Shown piece by piece: positions 50,788 to 64,000 of a DNA stretch of 64,000 bases (positions within the stretch are counted from its first letter, which is position 1; every line of letters starts with the position of its first letter). The stretch is taken from contig OENT01000006.1 of NCBI GenBank assembly GCA_900239685.1, forward strand, positions 62,001-126,000, given 5' to 3'. Made by a program: the position numbers and the translations under genes. The notes below the pieces were generated by a model. The model saw only the letters and a program-made list of their open reading frames with translations, did no database searches and was not told the DNA's origin. The DNA is from Rotaria macrura. Its lineage: Eukaryota > Rotifera > Eurotatoria > Philodinida > Philodinidae.

Positions 50788-53700
50788 AACAATACGAGCA
50801 GAGTTTTTTTGTCTTGTGTTTTTAATTCCATCACATAAATATTTAGTCGTAACACTCTCGCATTTTCACACCGATCTCCATTGTTGGTTCAATGCAATAG
50901 AATTCAATGATCATATGACACTATAATTGAATAGTTTCAACAATATGTAAGTTACCTTCGAATTTATGGTGATGAAGAAAATTGTTTGAAAAATAATATC
51001 ACGATGGAGGTAACTTCTTTTGTTGTACTCTAATTGATCGTGATGTAAATGATAGATTTAATGATGAAACTGTAGTCAGGTAGCATTGTGACAGAAGAGA
51101 TGTTCTATGGACTATCATATGATTTCTAAAAATTCAGTCCTAGGTTATTTTAATTATCCCGTAATAAAAGAGATGAAACTTTCAAAAAGATAAATATAGA
51201 AAACAAGCCTATACTAGTTCGAAGCTAACAAATTGTAAACCTATCAGAAATACTTGACGATTATTTGACTGTCTTGAAGATAAATGCCTGACGTTAATTG
51301 AATATTAAACTATAATATAGCAGAATGATTTATGTAGAATTCAATGAGTTAATAAATTTTTCAGTAGTGAAATAATATGATTCATTTCAATATCTTTTCG
51401 ATGATACGATGTAAACAGATCTTTAATAATGAATGTTTGCTTTCTTTCTATTCATAGTTGTCTCTCACTGTTTTGAACATGAATAGTGATCGAATTAATC
51501 TATCTATGATCAAAGAAAGATTTACTTCTAGGGAAAATATTACATTATCTATTCACAATCGTGAAGTAAAAGAAATAAGTATTTTCATAATTGACTAAGC
51601 AACAACGAGAAATTTCTCATGGTTGATTGTACATGATTATTATTTATATGTTTTCACTAATTTAACTATTGCAGCTTCGAACTCATTTGTTTCTATGTAC
51701 TTCATGATAATTCACTGGCTGTTAATAACTCATGTAAAAAATTTTGACGAAAATTCGATTAAAATCGTACGATTCTAATTCAATTTTGAACAAGAGTATT
51801 CTCATTGATCCTCTATTGAGATTCTTTAAATTTTGATTTTGTATGGATTCAAAAATGTGTGCATACAAGAAAAATCATTTTCATTTCAAAAATTCGTTCT
51901 ATATAGACGTTTAGACTTGTTCTATAATTCTTCGTATCATACATATACACGTATGTGTTCGTGTTGTATCATGAATCAAAATGAGATTCTGATGATGGTC
52001 GGATTTGAGATCATTGTCACCTTTCTATTCTTCTGTCTCTAAACTAGAGTTACTCTGAAAGAGATATCCCTTGTTGGCTTCTCTCTTGAAAACGGCATTG
52101 ATCATTCGAAGTGTCAACTGAGTATATACATATATGGAAAAATCATGGTGAACTAGCATTAAATTCTATAACATTTTACAAAAGCTTTTCGTTCAACTAT
52201 TCTTAAGCTTAATTCAGAAACAGGAGATTGTCCTCCTATTCATCATTCAATTGTGAATGTTGAGCAATTTATACATGGCATATCTGCTACAAAACTTCGA
52301 ATTTTCACCATGGAAGAGTTGGTATAATTTTTATTGAAATTCAGCTGAATTTGTTACAGACTAAACAGTCTACCAGACATCTGATACTGATATTCAAAAG
52401 TATCTGAACGCTAGTTAAGCATGTATAGGTTGAGGAATTATTATTTTTACGCACCAAATTACTGTGTAGTATGAATTTTCAATAACTCTAATTGAAGGGA
52501 AATCTCCATGCAATACAAAGCAATTTTCTTGAAGTAACACGAGAAATTAAATGTACGTATCACTACAGTAGGTCGATACATATTGTGAAATCTCAAACAT
52601 CGTTGTAGTAACACAACAAAATGACTGAGTATTTGGAGAAAGTCAATTAATTCCATGTAGAAAGAAGAAATATTTAATTTATAATAGCGATAAACGTTTG
52701 AAAAAATGAATAGCCACCATCTCTAAAGTCCGTAGAAACAATATTTTAAATAATCATCATGATTCGTCATCTCTACTGATTCCAATCCTTCAAATCATAG
52801 CGAACATTGATCTATGAATAGATTTCGATGAATGTAACAATCATTATTTAAATTAGTCAAATATATTCCATGCATCGCTGATTGTCAACATATGTCGGTA
52901 CAACTTGTTTCAAACTTATTAGTGAATATGAAGTTTTTTCTATTTTCCTTCGGGTTCTACATATTCATTTTTGTCTGCATTGTATAGGAAAAAATTCCTT
53001 ATCACTATCAACAGAATAAATAAACTATCTTCTCAAAGATTGGCATAGTTTCTTCTCAGTAGTAGTTCACATTGAATCTATAAACAAAGACAACATCGAA
53101 AATACTGTTGGGGCTAATTCCATGGTTTGGTGAAAGATGGTTTTCGAAATGATCATGAAATATTTTCAGGGAAGAATTTTACGTGTAAATAATTAACTCT
53201 CGCTCAATTTGTTGTTGTCAAAGGTTGTTTGTATTTAGTGTATATATAATGTTTTGTAAAGAAATATTCTTTCTCAGTGATCAATTACAACCAATGCCAA
53301 AGTTATCTTAGTTAAGCCAAGTTATTTTCTTCATCCATGAAAATAGTAGCTAGCAGAGATGAAATCTGTGAAATTGATCTTTGAGAAATTTTCCTATTTG
53401 TGAAAACTATTGAAGTATAAAAGTATTGGATGAGCGTGTAAATTTTCACAAGCGTCTCTCTGAAAATTGCAGTGACATAACTCAGAGGAAGTGCCGAAAA
53501 GGTTTTTTCACTTTTTTCTGGTTATAAATATATTTTCTCTTCATATAAGTTAAAAATTCGGAGAAAAAGAATTCTTTTCTAGTTGTAGAGTATGTGGGCC
53601 GTGCTTTTTCAAATCAAACAAGAATCGATATTAATAATTATGAACATTGTCTAAAAAATTCATGTTTTACGAATGTACACTTCAGCATTGCTACTTGACT

Positions 53701-56700
53701 TATGCATCCGTATAATTTGACAATGTCTTGCGACTTGAATATTTCTAGACGAAAAGCAATTACTAAAGTGAGAAGCATAATCCAATTTAATCATAGTTTT
53801 CAACAAAAGAATTCTTAAAATAATTTTAAGGTAAATTTGTTTGCATAGAACTTCACAAGCATGAACGTAAAGACATGTATTGGGAAAGAAAAACAGTAAA
53901 CATCAAAACGAAAACAAGTTTGACCTCGAGAAAGTAAAAATAACAGTATAATTTTTCCTTTCGTACATAAACAATTCTTGAAGAACGTAATAATTTGAAT
54001 TGAGAGAACAATGTAGATGTTTCATGAAACCTGTCATGTTATTCAATTTTATTTGTTTGTCGTCAAGATGTAACTGTTTTGAATAATAAAATCTCTGAAA
54101 TTATCTATGCCGAACTTGAATTCACCTTGCAAAGTGTATCAAAACATTTGATTCGTAATATTCTCTTACGTACGATTGGAAAAAATTCACGTGAAAAAAA
54201 TGATGTTTTGTTTAAAGCTTTTTAAAGAGTTTTCCTGTTATCTAGAATCATAGCGGATGTTTTATTACAGATGAATTTTATCTTTTAACAGAGCGTAATG
54301 AATACTTATACAAAGCTGATCGAATCTAAACGTGTTTGAGTTATGATGGAAGCTGGAAGTGTTACAATATTTTTCATAGTATTAATTGAAATCATATTGG
54401 CTGTTTCGTGTCTAATGATCTGAAATCTATTTCAAATATCAAACACTGTCGAAAATTCTATGTTCTTGATAATAATGCATTTAACAATTCACTGCATAAC
54501 GAGACATCATCATACGAAACTGTGCGTGTTATATGCAATTGTTGTGTATTGAAGATTTTCTATTATATGTTGGGGGAAGCATTTTTCAAAGAGTCCAATT
54601 CTGAAGCTCATGAAGTTTTATAAAATAGCATCCTGAGATAAGAGTAAATATTCAACAAGTAACTTCTACAGGCATGCTGTGCTAGTTTTAAGTAGTATTC
54701 GCCGTTTTGATTTGAAATGAGATGAATCATCTCTACTATTATTAATACTTCTTGATTTTTTTTTTCATCAGTAGAGTATTTACTTGTTAACTCTTCAACA
54801 ATTATTGGACCCCTCGTTCATGCATGTTTCAGTTGTTATATTATCAAGTACTTCATGATTATCGAAAAGTGTTTTGTGTTTGTTATTTTCACTGGTACTA
54901 TGAATTGCGGTGCACACTATTAAGAATTCATCACACAGTTGTTTTGTAAAAGTTCATCATTGTTTGATATTATTTCATTGACAGTTAACAGTCCAGAAGT
55001 TTTTAGTTATACTAGAACATAGCATCACCTGTTGTGCACCCTACACGTAAGTATGTCATACTCGAAGTTATATCCGGAAGTTCATTTCCTATTAAATTTA
55101 TTCAAATAGTACAATTATGTTTACTCAAAAATCATATTGTGCCTCGAAACACAACTGACTACGCTTTTTATTTAGATACATTGATGATGAATAGAATTTA
55201 TTCGATGTTGTTGGATATATCTAAAAGCTGTGTGTACTATTCTTAGCTAATATTCATTAAGAAATCTTTTGATAGCATTGTCATGATTAACAATGATTAT
55301 TTTGCTTATTTGTCTTTTATTAACTTGTCTCAATCCCTTGTGCTTGCCTCTAAATATATAACTTTATTGCTCAATTCTAAATTAGTTTAAATAACTTCAA
55401 CATTGAGTAGATTGTCATTATCATCGTTTAGTAAATCAAAAAAGCAAGTGTAGAAATTGGAACATTATAACTTCACTACTTTACTTGTATTGAATATCAA
55501 ATTTGCTTTAGTAAAAGAAGCGATCGATTTTGATTAATTCCAATTTATAAACATCTCGTATTATCATAGATTAGTTTTAATTAGTTTTTTTTTCTTGTTA
55601 ACTGACTTTTCTCTCACATACAAAAAATCTTTTCGTCTTAACATCACCCAAAGCCTCTATCATTGATTAACACATTACCGATGACAAGAGTTGAAATTAA
55701 CATGTGGGCTTTTAAAAAAGAAATCTTCATTTTCATAATCGGCATCATGGACTCCCTTGTTAGGTCCATCTGAATGTTATGAGCTGTTTCAACTGAGGCA
55801 CATGGTATTTAGTGAGATATAACAATGAAATGATTGAGAGAGGTTTTAACAGAAAAAGAATTTGTTTAGAGTAATAGTTAATTAATAAAGTGGAATATTT
55901 TGTTTAGAAAAGAAATAAATTATACTATATATTTACTTTGTAATTATAGTATGGGTCAATCATAGACGATAGTACATGCAAATTCTTTTTCAAGGCATAA
56001 TCTATTGCCTAATTACTATAACCAATCGTCTATAATTGATAAACATCCGTTATTAAATTTATTCACTAATTTATGCGGGTATCTATTAAAGAATCGAAAG
56101 AAAAAAAAATGAAAAACTTCTATTTAAAAAATTTAATATGATTCTATTTTATCTATTTTGGCCTAAAGCAATTCTGACATCTTTTTTAACGAGAATCTTT
56201 ATCATAATGAGTTCGTTTTTGTCACACGATTTACTTTAAAATTCATTAGCACATTGGAAATTTTAACGAGGGCTTCTCTAAATCATGATGTCTAGACAGA
56301 GTCCATGGCTGCAGTTTTGTAGAATTATCATGATGTCTTCAATTCTAGAACATTCGTATTAATTTCATCATTTTTCAATAAAATATTTACAATATTTTTA
56401 TTTTTAATAATAAAAGTAATATTCTACTAGACGTGATTCTAGGCGATTATTAGAGAGATAGTTCGCCCACGACAATTTAATTAATGATACTATTTTTTAT
56501 CTTAGACGCTTGAAAAATCAACACAACAGTTAAAACTTATCTTCATCCACATCCTCATATTTAGCATGCGACATGAACTTTTCCTGCGGTTATTTTTTCT
56601 AATATTTTATTTTATTACAGTAGTCACGGTAAGAATGTTGGCTTTTTCATGTTTGAATGTGCTTGGTTGCAAATTTATTGAGAAACATCGGATGCAAACT

Positions 56701-59700
56701 CGATGTCGATGCTCATTAAAAGAATATTACAAAAATTAACATGATAGTCATGAAAAGAAACACTGCATGACATTTCTCTTCATATGAAAGTACATACATT
56801 CTTTTTACTTTCTTTACACTCTAATCTAGCGCCTTCTTCAAATTGGTTTCCATTGAACCCGATCTATGTTTCGTAAGAAAGTGTATTCAAATAGTAATTT
56901 GTCAAAGTTTAATGTATTGGCTGAGATTATATGATGTCACTATAAACTTTTGCTACATTTTGGAAAAAGTTCCTAGGTTGTTTTGAAAATTACCACTAGC
57001 AGAAACGAGTATTAATTAAAATGAGAATGAATACAAGTTAATATAAAAGTCAATCAGGATTTTTTTCAACACGAGAAAATTTCATGATATTATTTGACTA
57101 CATTCGACCAGGATAATCCAATTTTCAAAAAAATATAATAATGACAAATAAAAGAAATGCACTTCAATCAAAATTATGCAAATATTATATTACATTTTTT
57201 GGAATGTATTTAAGAATTTCAACTAGATCTACTGGTATGTTTGTAAATGCATGTTAAGACAGTTCTACCTAATGATGACTAGTAATGAATCAAAAGCTTT
57301 CCTATTTTTTCAGTCTAACTAAGTCACCGAACGCTGCCGGTACGTGTTCAACAAATGCTGTCAGTTAAAATCATATATAATACTAAATGATCACGTTGTA
57401 GTCAATGTCTGGTAAAGAAATCTCTAGAATACTGCTTCAAGAGGTATCATTAAAATACTAAGCATTTCCTTCTTAAAACCATTAGTAAGTTACAATTTTA
57501 CTGGAATATGAAAACGCGTATTATCAATGATGTATCTAAACTATATGAAATATGAAAAATGATACACATTATTCAATTGAATTTTATTTTATTCTCTTGT
57601 ACGAGAATCTTCTTGAAATTTTGTGAAATTCATACGTACTCGAATGTGTATTTGTTTTGAGTCAATGTTCAATAGAATCAACTAATATATATGCAACTGG
57701 ATTCGAGAAATCTCCATCTACAACATTCGTAAGTCTTATACTTTGGTTGAAATCTTATCATTATCAATGAATTATATAATCATATTTGTCTATTTGTTGT
57801 TATTTTCAAAAACTGATCTGTAACTTATCATAGATTTCTTTTTTGTTTTATTCACTAAAATAGTTTCTAGAATGTAAAAAGAATTATCATCGTATTAGCA
57901 TCAATTTTTTTTAACTTGTATTTGATGATTGTAAATCGTCAATTCTTTTCTATTCAAAATATTGAGATATATTGATATCAAATATGATTCCAAAGAATCA
58001 AGTTTTGTTTGCTTGTGTTCCAGAAAAATTTATTAATGATGTATAGGCCAGTGAAATCAACTTCGAAATCTGTACAAGTTTTTTACACTAAATACTTGAT
58101 TTACTCATTCTAATTTTTTTTAGGTTTCATTATCAGTTTTAAATAGTTTGATGACGAAGTAAGGAAGACTTGTTCTTACCTTTAAATTTATGGTGTAATC
58201 CTATTTATTTAATACTGACTAAACTATTCAAATCACGAATCACTAAGCTAAAAATTAGTAAGGGATCTTGGATATTTTATTGCGTAGATAGTAAAACAAC
58301 ATGTGTTACTCACATCATTGTGAAGTAATTGTACGTAATAATGAACTGAAAACTGATACAGACAAAATAATAAATGCAAATGAATATGACTGATACAATG
58401 ACTGTATGACAAGAGTTCACGCTATACTATTGCGATCTTGCTCTCAGTATATTCGGTGTTTTTGGTTCATTTTGATATATATATATATATTGGCAGTGCA
58501 TGTGGTTGTTGTTAAATAAAAGTACAACAAAGAAGCTTCAGGGGAAAAAGAAAAAGAAAAAAAGTAGATAGTGAGTAACTTAATCAAAAAACTTAATGAA
58601 ATATCAACATTAAGAAAAGAACCGAATAATTTTCTGTTGCAAAACAGTATGTCCTCTTACCACACTTGAATGTTAACAGTAACGTTAAGTCTATTAAAGT
58701 TGCACATGATGCCGTCAAACCCTTCCACATGAAAGTGTTTTCGGCAGACAACATTATCTTCATGGCTGCACCAGAATGTATGAATTGAAATCATCAAAGG
58801 ATCAAAGAAAAACAACACACTCAATTCTATTCATAGAAAGAACGATATTCGATCAAAGATAATAAGAAAATAAATAAATCTTTTATTAAATAGAGAAAAA
58901 AATGTATATATATATATATGTTCGTATAGTTAGCTATGTTTATTAATTCGACATCTATTCGATATGAATCGCATACGAGGGAAGTTCTATAAATTTTTCC
59001 AAGACTTCTTATAGTTTTCGAGATTATTAGTGCATATCAATAAGATCAAGAAGACCCTTACGTGCGTTCATGCATATAACCCTTTATTATTGAGCTATCT
59101 TTAGCATTCCAATCACCATCGTCGCAGTGTATTGAAATAGAAGATCGAAAGATTATTCTCAAATTAAAATCCTAGAAAAATATTTTTGAAGGTTGCCGTC
59201 AGATAAAGGTCGAGGCGTTAATGTCACAAGAAAAAATGTGTAGAATTTCACCTGCATTTGACTAAATTTTAAAGAGAGATATCTTGACATGTTTTTTCCA
59301 GACTTGATAAAGAAAACGCCTAGAAAATCAAGGAATTTGGTAGGGGAAAAATTTTTATAAAAAATGTTTTTGGAAATTAAAAAACTGTGCTGTTTTTTCT
59401 GATAATCATGTTGGATCACGGATTTATTTATCGATGCGTATAGACAATTGGTTTTTATAAAACTCATTCGATACCAATGAGATATAGATGGATGAACACA
59501 GACAAATTTCTTCAAGAAAACTTTCGATATTATATATCTAACTCTTCTTTCAATTGGTTTTTATACGATGAAGTTTTATGTTGCATTCTTACTACTAGTT
59601 CTTGTTTATAGCATTGAAGAGTTTTCTGTTTCTTCTACCCATTCGCTATTAGTTATGATTAGTGTTAAGCTACTTTTCCTGATGTTTGCTAAAGCAGTCT

Positions 59701-60644
59701 TATGTCATCCTGAATCTATCTTATCATACATCAAAAGTAAAGTTAGACATAAGACTATTCATTACTGAACAATTTAAAGACTTAAAAGTCAGAGTCTTGG
59801 TAGAGATTTATAAGACTCTAAGTTGTTCTGTATCTATTCACAGTGCACTTATTAACGTTGCATTAAAAAGATAAAATAAAAAACTGAAAAAACTCTGCCG
59901 TTTTACTTTCATGACATCAAGAATATCTACATGAAGAAACATTTATTGATATCAATATTTTTCGTAAACTCTCTGAAATCGGCAGAATAACGAAATAAAA
60001 ATTCTGAATCCTTTTTGCTAATGCTCTTGTATATTAACCTTGTGCGAACCACGTTGAAGGTAGTATTCAACCTATTGATCTTACGTTTTATGATTGTAGT
60101 AGGAATAACAATCTTAATCTTGTATGCAGATAAATCATTAAAAACTAGTTGTAACTATTTGCAGTATAAAGTTTTCGTTTCTTTTTCTCTTTTCATCAGA
60201 GTCATCCTTTGATTTGACCTTGAAAAAAAACAACGATTGGATTTACTACTTATATAGTAGGGATTAAAGAGAAACAAGTAAAACATTTTCTACTAAATTT
60301 TCGGTTTAAAAAAGTTAATTTTTAGAATCACTCGTTTCGTCTTCGAAAATATGATTTCGTCGTGTTTCTGTCGGTGAGGAATATCACTCTTATTATTATC
60401 TCTACTGAAAAGAGAAAATTCGACTATCCTATCAATATTTGTTAATCAAGAGCCTATTGCATAAAGTTCCTGAGCGTTGATTGAAAGCAAAACAAAATTG
60501 AAAAAGAGAACAACAATTATTGATTTATTACTAATCTTTGATAAGGTCGAGATTAGTATCGGTTTCTTTTTGTAGCATGTTCGTTTGCAATATTAGTTAA
60601 AGCACTGATAATATCGACAACAACACTAGGAGAAAAAAGACATC
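50788..60644. other. About 9.9-kb region with no supported gene
   Basis: AT-rich DNA with many stops in all frames. The longest open frames (118 codons, minus, 59159-59515; 71 codons, plus, 54408-54623) have no recognisable motif. I note (AT)n runs near 58477-58490 and 58905-58918, and a small inverted repeat around 55958-56038 (CAATCATAGACGAT against ATCGTCTATAATTG) that may be a hairpin or MITE remnant. Confidence 0.5.
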
Positions 60645-61661
60645 ATGTATTCACAGGGACCATATGTTGTTTCGGAACGACAACCACCATCTTTTAGACA
60701 AGTTCATCGAACGAATATCAGACGCAAATCTTCAGTTCGTTATCTTCTATTCTGTGTCTGTGGTTTCTGTGTTGTTTGTATTGTTAGTGTGTTGATCGGA
60801 GTATCTGTCTTTCTTGTTTTCCGTTATCGAAGATCTATTATATCTGTTTTGTCCTATCCAGATTTTACTTGTGGTCAATATTCATGTGGCTGTCCGAATA
60901 ATAATTATGACAAATCTCTCATGTCAAAAATAGTTGGCGGCCACGATGTACTACCATTCACGTATCCATGGCTTGTCGCCATAACTTATCAATATACAAC
61001 CGATCCATTCTGTTCAGGATTCATTATCTCTGTCAATACAATTCTTACTGCTGCTCATTGTTTGTTTGGTCGAAATCCTAATCAATTACAAATACTTGCG
61101 AGAGTTCATGATCTTCGTCAATTCAATGGTGATCGATATGATATTGACAAATGGTTCATTCATCCTGAATATAAATTTAACGGTAGTATGCATCTCAACG
61201 ATATAGCTATTATCAAAATAAAAAAAACATTTGCTTATGATCTTCGACCTTGTTGTCTTCCAACACAACAATCATCTGTTTATCCTTCGGCGAAAACGGT
61301 AGCTATTGCTAGTGGTTGGGGAAAATTAGTTGCAACACCAAATAGTCGAAATTCTCCTATTCTTCAACATGTTGTCATGCCGATTGTTGATGAACGAAAT
61401 ATTAAATGTCGTCAATCTCTTGTTGATATTGATCGACAATTATGTGCTGGCTATGACAGTCTATCAGTGGATACATGCTCAGGTGATAGTGGTAGTCCAT
61501 TACTCACTGTTGAATACAGTGGTAAAAAACAAGGGCATTTTGTGGCATCTGGCATCGTCAGCTATGGCAATAGACAATGTGATGCATCAATATCTTCTGG
61601 TGTTTATACACGTGTAGGTTTTTATCTACGATGGATTCAGAGCATTCTATCGAATGTATGA
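60645..61661 (+). CDS. Type II transmembrane trypsin-like serine protease
   Basis: Intronless 338-aa protein. A short basic cytoplasmic N-terminus precedes a membrane segment at about residues 34-59 (LLFCVCGFCVVCIVSVLIGV), so the protease domain faces outward. A small Cys-rich stem (CGQYSCGCP) leads to the activation site K95|IVGG. The S1 (chymotrypsin) catalytic triad is complete: His138 in TAAHC, Asp186 in NDIAII and Ser282 in GDSGSP. Asp276 at the base of the S1 pocket predicts cleavage after Lys/Arg. SGWG and SGVYTRV motifs are present. Self-activation is plausible because the activation residue is Lys. The stem Cys may link to the protease domain by a disulphide after activation. AATAAA motifs follow the stop. 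No other gene lies within about 1.8 kb on either side. Confidence 0.95.
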   Translation: MYSQGPYVVSERQPPSFRQVHRTNIRRKSSVRYLLFCVCGFCVVCIVSVLIGVSVFLVFRYRRSIISVLSYPDFTCGQYSCGCPNNNYDKSLMSKIVGGHDVLPFTYPWLVAITYQYTTDPFCSGFIISVNTILTAAHCLFGRNPNQLQILARVHDLRQFNGDRYDIDKWFIHPEYKFNGSMHLNDIAIIKIKKTFAYDLRPCCLPTQQSSVYPSAKTVAIASGWGKLVATPNSRNSPILQHVVMPIVDERNIKCRQSLVDIDRQLCAGYDSLSVDTCSGDSGSPLLTVEYSGKKQGHFVASGIVSYGNRQCDASISSGVYTRVGFYLRWIQSILSNV

Positions 61662-63513
61662 TCAAATAAATGGATTTATTGTAGTGAAATAAAAATTCTC
61701 TTGCATACGAAATAAATTCTGTTTTTTTCTCTTTGTTTTGCAACAGAGTATTGATTACATTAAAAATAAGAAAGAAAAAAGTAAGATATCATACAACAGT
61801 TCATAAGCCGATTATTCCATTTTCTTTTTCGTCGTCGTTTCTTTGCTGTTAAAAAGAACTGCAGCTTCATTCACATAGGTGTTACACCTGACAACGAGTA
61901 AACACACAGAGCAGTTATAAATAAAACAAGAGGTTGTTACGACACTTTTGAATGATAAATAAACAATAAGATAATAAAACTCGAGCGAAGCTGCCACAGG
62001 AGCACATAGTTGTAAGAATCGAAAAATTCGAAATAATCCTATTTATTGATTTTGAATATACTTACATTTATATGAAAATGTAAAACTTCGTTCTAAAATA
62101 TGCTAGGAAGTAAAAATTTAGAGGTCGTTTATGAAAAAAAATTAGATGAATAAGTATTTTTAAGAAGATAAAATCATTGATGTTGACATGTATTTTGTAT
62201 CCTACGAAACAACTCTGAGAAATGCCATGGTGCATAAAATATACATGACATTAATTCACCTTAGTTGATTCCTATTGACATATAAATATAAGGCATGGAA
62301 ACAATAACATAATATCGTTTCTTCAATAAATGACATGAGATTCTTTACATAGAAAATCATTTTAAGTTGAAATGGTTTTTTGAACCTAATGAATATAATT
62401 CATTGATAACAAACATATAATTAAAGTAATGTCATGAATTTTTCTTCCCTGAACTGTGTTGAACACTTCATTCTTTAGAATTTTAATGCTTCAAAAATCT
62501 TTTATAGTAGTATTCAAGACTATCTTCTGTCTTTAGGTACTAATCATGAACAAGTTTGTGTTAATGAATATTTTTCAAGTATATTGTAGCTGCTATTGAA
62601 CATAAATTCTCATTCGTCGTTCAAAATCAAAATTCAATTAAATATAATATGAAAATTACAAGATATACAATATCTTTTCACACTATTCAAATTCTCGTTT
62701 TGAATATCTCGGATGTATTTTTATATGACAATTAATTTCGTAATTTCTATTTCAATAAGAATTAAAGTTTCGATAAACAAGATGATTATTTTCTAATGAG
62801 TACAAAAAAACATTTATTAAAAAGCATTATATTACTTCAGTCTTCTGTTATATTTCTTCTTAACGTGATACAATGATGCTAATGTAGCTTCTGCTAAAAT
62901 CCTCTTATCTTAGAAGTGTTGTGTGCACTTTTTACAGGTCAAGAGCGTACGTACATTCTCTAGAAAAATACGTTCTTTCTTCATAAATTTAATTGAATCA
63001 TTTCTGCTGTCTGTGCATTCCTCGTCAAACTAAATTAAAAACCAATTTGGTCAAAATAAGAAAAGCAAAAATAAATGGCTTCGAAATTTTTAATCGTAAT
63101 CTATTTTAAAAAAAGAAAGGTTCTAAAAATGCTTCGTATAATTTTCTGCATAATTGTGACCTTCATTTTTATTAAATCCTGTTATATCTAATGATTATCT
63201 TTCATTACCATTCACTTTTCCTTTATGTTAGCTGAAAATGTAATCAATATTTTAAAAAATAAAACTGTTCAATGTTATTTTTTTAATAGAAAAAAAAAAT
63301 AAATACGCTCATAATTTTGCTTTATCTATCAAGTATAGCAATCAATAGGATACTGTGCACATTAAACAATAGACAATATATAAAAAAAAGAAAGAAAGGA
63401 GAGATTATAAAAAAATTTAAAGGTTTAAATACGTATAAGGAAGAAAACAAAAATCTGACATTTCATGTCAATTCATTTCTAGTTGTTCAATCGTTTTTTT
63501 TTCTTTATGTAAA
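61662..63513. other. Intergenic region between protease and kinase genes
   Basis: Contains AATAAA motifs just after the protease stop (about 61667 and 61686) and AT-rich sequence. No coding segment is recognised. The two genes converge here. Confidence 0.45.
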
Positions 63514-63958
63514 TTAAAGTCCATTACTTTCAGCAGCATATTCTTTGGCTTTGCTCTCATATTTTACACGTAAAGCAGTTTTGATTTCTTCCATGTTACG
63601 TATTGTTTTTGATTGGCCCACACTCAATATCCATGGATGAAGAAGAATTTCATCAGCACCCATTCGTTTATGTCTATCGACAACAAGTAAATGATCAATT
63701 AAACTTTTCGCATCTATAAAAATAAGTACGAATTCATTTTTATTTTACAGTTTATTCGTTAGCATGAATTAGAAAGTAGTGGCATCTTACTTGCTGATAT
63801 CGCACTCCAATATTCAGGATCATACACAAATTTTCCACGTTGAATTAATTGAAATAATGCTTCTTGATTACGATCTGCTGTTTTGAATGGTGGATAACCA
63901 CAGAGAAGAATATATAGAATGATTCCTGTTGCCCAACAGTCAACTTCGAAACTATAAC
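63514..63958 (-). CDS. Doublecortin-like/CaMK-type Ser/Thr kinase, C-terminal end (partial)
   Basis: Two exons, 63958-63791 and 63713-63514, join in frame and end at TAA; the gene continues beyond the right edge. They encode the C-lobe of a CaMK-group protein kinase: GYSFEVDCWATGIILYILLCGYPPF (subdomain IX-X, shown here only by its landmarks VDCWATG and LLCGYPPF), FVYDPEYWSAISA, AKSLIDHLLVVD, then R-M-GADEILLHPWI (subdomain XI). The phrase LLCGYPPF with LLVVD and HPWI is closest in my judgement to doublecortin-like kinases, but other CaMK families share much of it. About 35 residues follow the kinase domain, ending in a Lys/Glu-rich helix. No doublecortin domain can be checked because the N-terminal part is outside the window. 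Confidence 0.8.
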
Positions 63959-64000
63959 CTAGTATATGTAAAAAAATACAATAAAAAGGATGTGTTAATT

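Noticed and set aside
59159-59515. 118-codon open frame on the minus strand
   Set aside because: No domain signature and biased composition; nothing in the flanks supports a gene.
1-64000. CRISPR arrays, rRNA genes, bacterial operons
   Set aside because: No regularly spaced direct repeats, no rRNA-like conserved segments, and the genes are spliced eukaryotic genes.

Overview
The window looks like nuclear DNA of a small-genome invertebrate animal. It is AT-rich (roughly 30% G+C by eye), genes have many short GT-AG introns (about 50-75 bp, with a few long ones), AATAAA signals follow several genes, and the gene content is animal (CRIM1-like VWC receptor, TRPM channels, doublecortin-like kinase, trypsin-like membrane protease). 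A bdelloid rotifer or a relative is my best guess, but this is inference from style and content, not from a marker gene.

Layout. (1) 795-6704, plus strand: three nuclear genes for mitochondrial inner-membrane proteins lie head to tail: MIC60/mitofilin, complex I subunit NDUFB2 and ATP synthase subunit d. The second and third start 16-18 nt after a strong splice acceptor that has no evident partner donor, and an AATAAA lies just upstream of each acceptor. This is what a spliced-leader operon looks like. (2) 6705-12000: no supported gene. (3) 12108-14849, plus: a secreted-then-anchored protein with about six von Willebrand factor C modules, one transmembrane helix and a short tail. It converges on (4) 14932-17597, minus: a full-length elongation factor 2-like gene (846 codons including stop) that carries one in-frame TGA and a radically altered diphthamide loop. 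(5) 18345-20906: a 2.56-kb element bounded by 674-bp inverted arms that appear identical. (6) 21577-32930 and 35236-50787: a tandem duplication of a divergent gene pair. Each copy has a TRPM-family ion channel on the minus strand and, head to head with it, a plus-strand gene of unknown family with an FN3-like region. The second TRPM copy is split by a 4.0-kb insertion that carries two further inverted-repeat elements and a FLYWCH-like fragment. A TTAA-flanked (piggyBac-type) MITE sits in an intron of the second partner gene. (7) 50788-60644: about 10 kb without a supported gene. (8) 60645-61661, plus: an intronless type II transmembrane trypsin-like protease. (9) 63514-63958, minus: the last two exons of a doublecortin-like/CaMK protein kinase that continues past the window.

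How the genes relate: the left block is functionally coherent, since all three products sit in or on the mitochondrial inner membrane (cristae junctions, complex I, ATP synthase). The TRPM/partner block is coherent by duplication: matching exon counts, similar exon lengths and a conserved head-to-head layout suggest the two genes are kept together, perhaps by a shared promoter. The candidates for something new are this co-duplicated partner family and the divergent EF2 paralogue.
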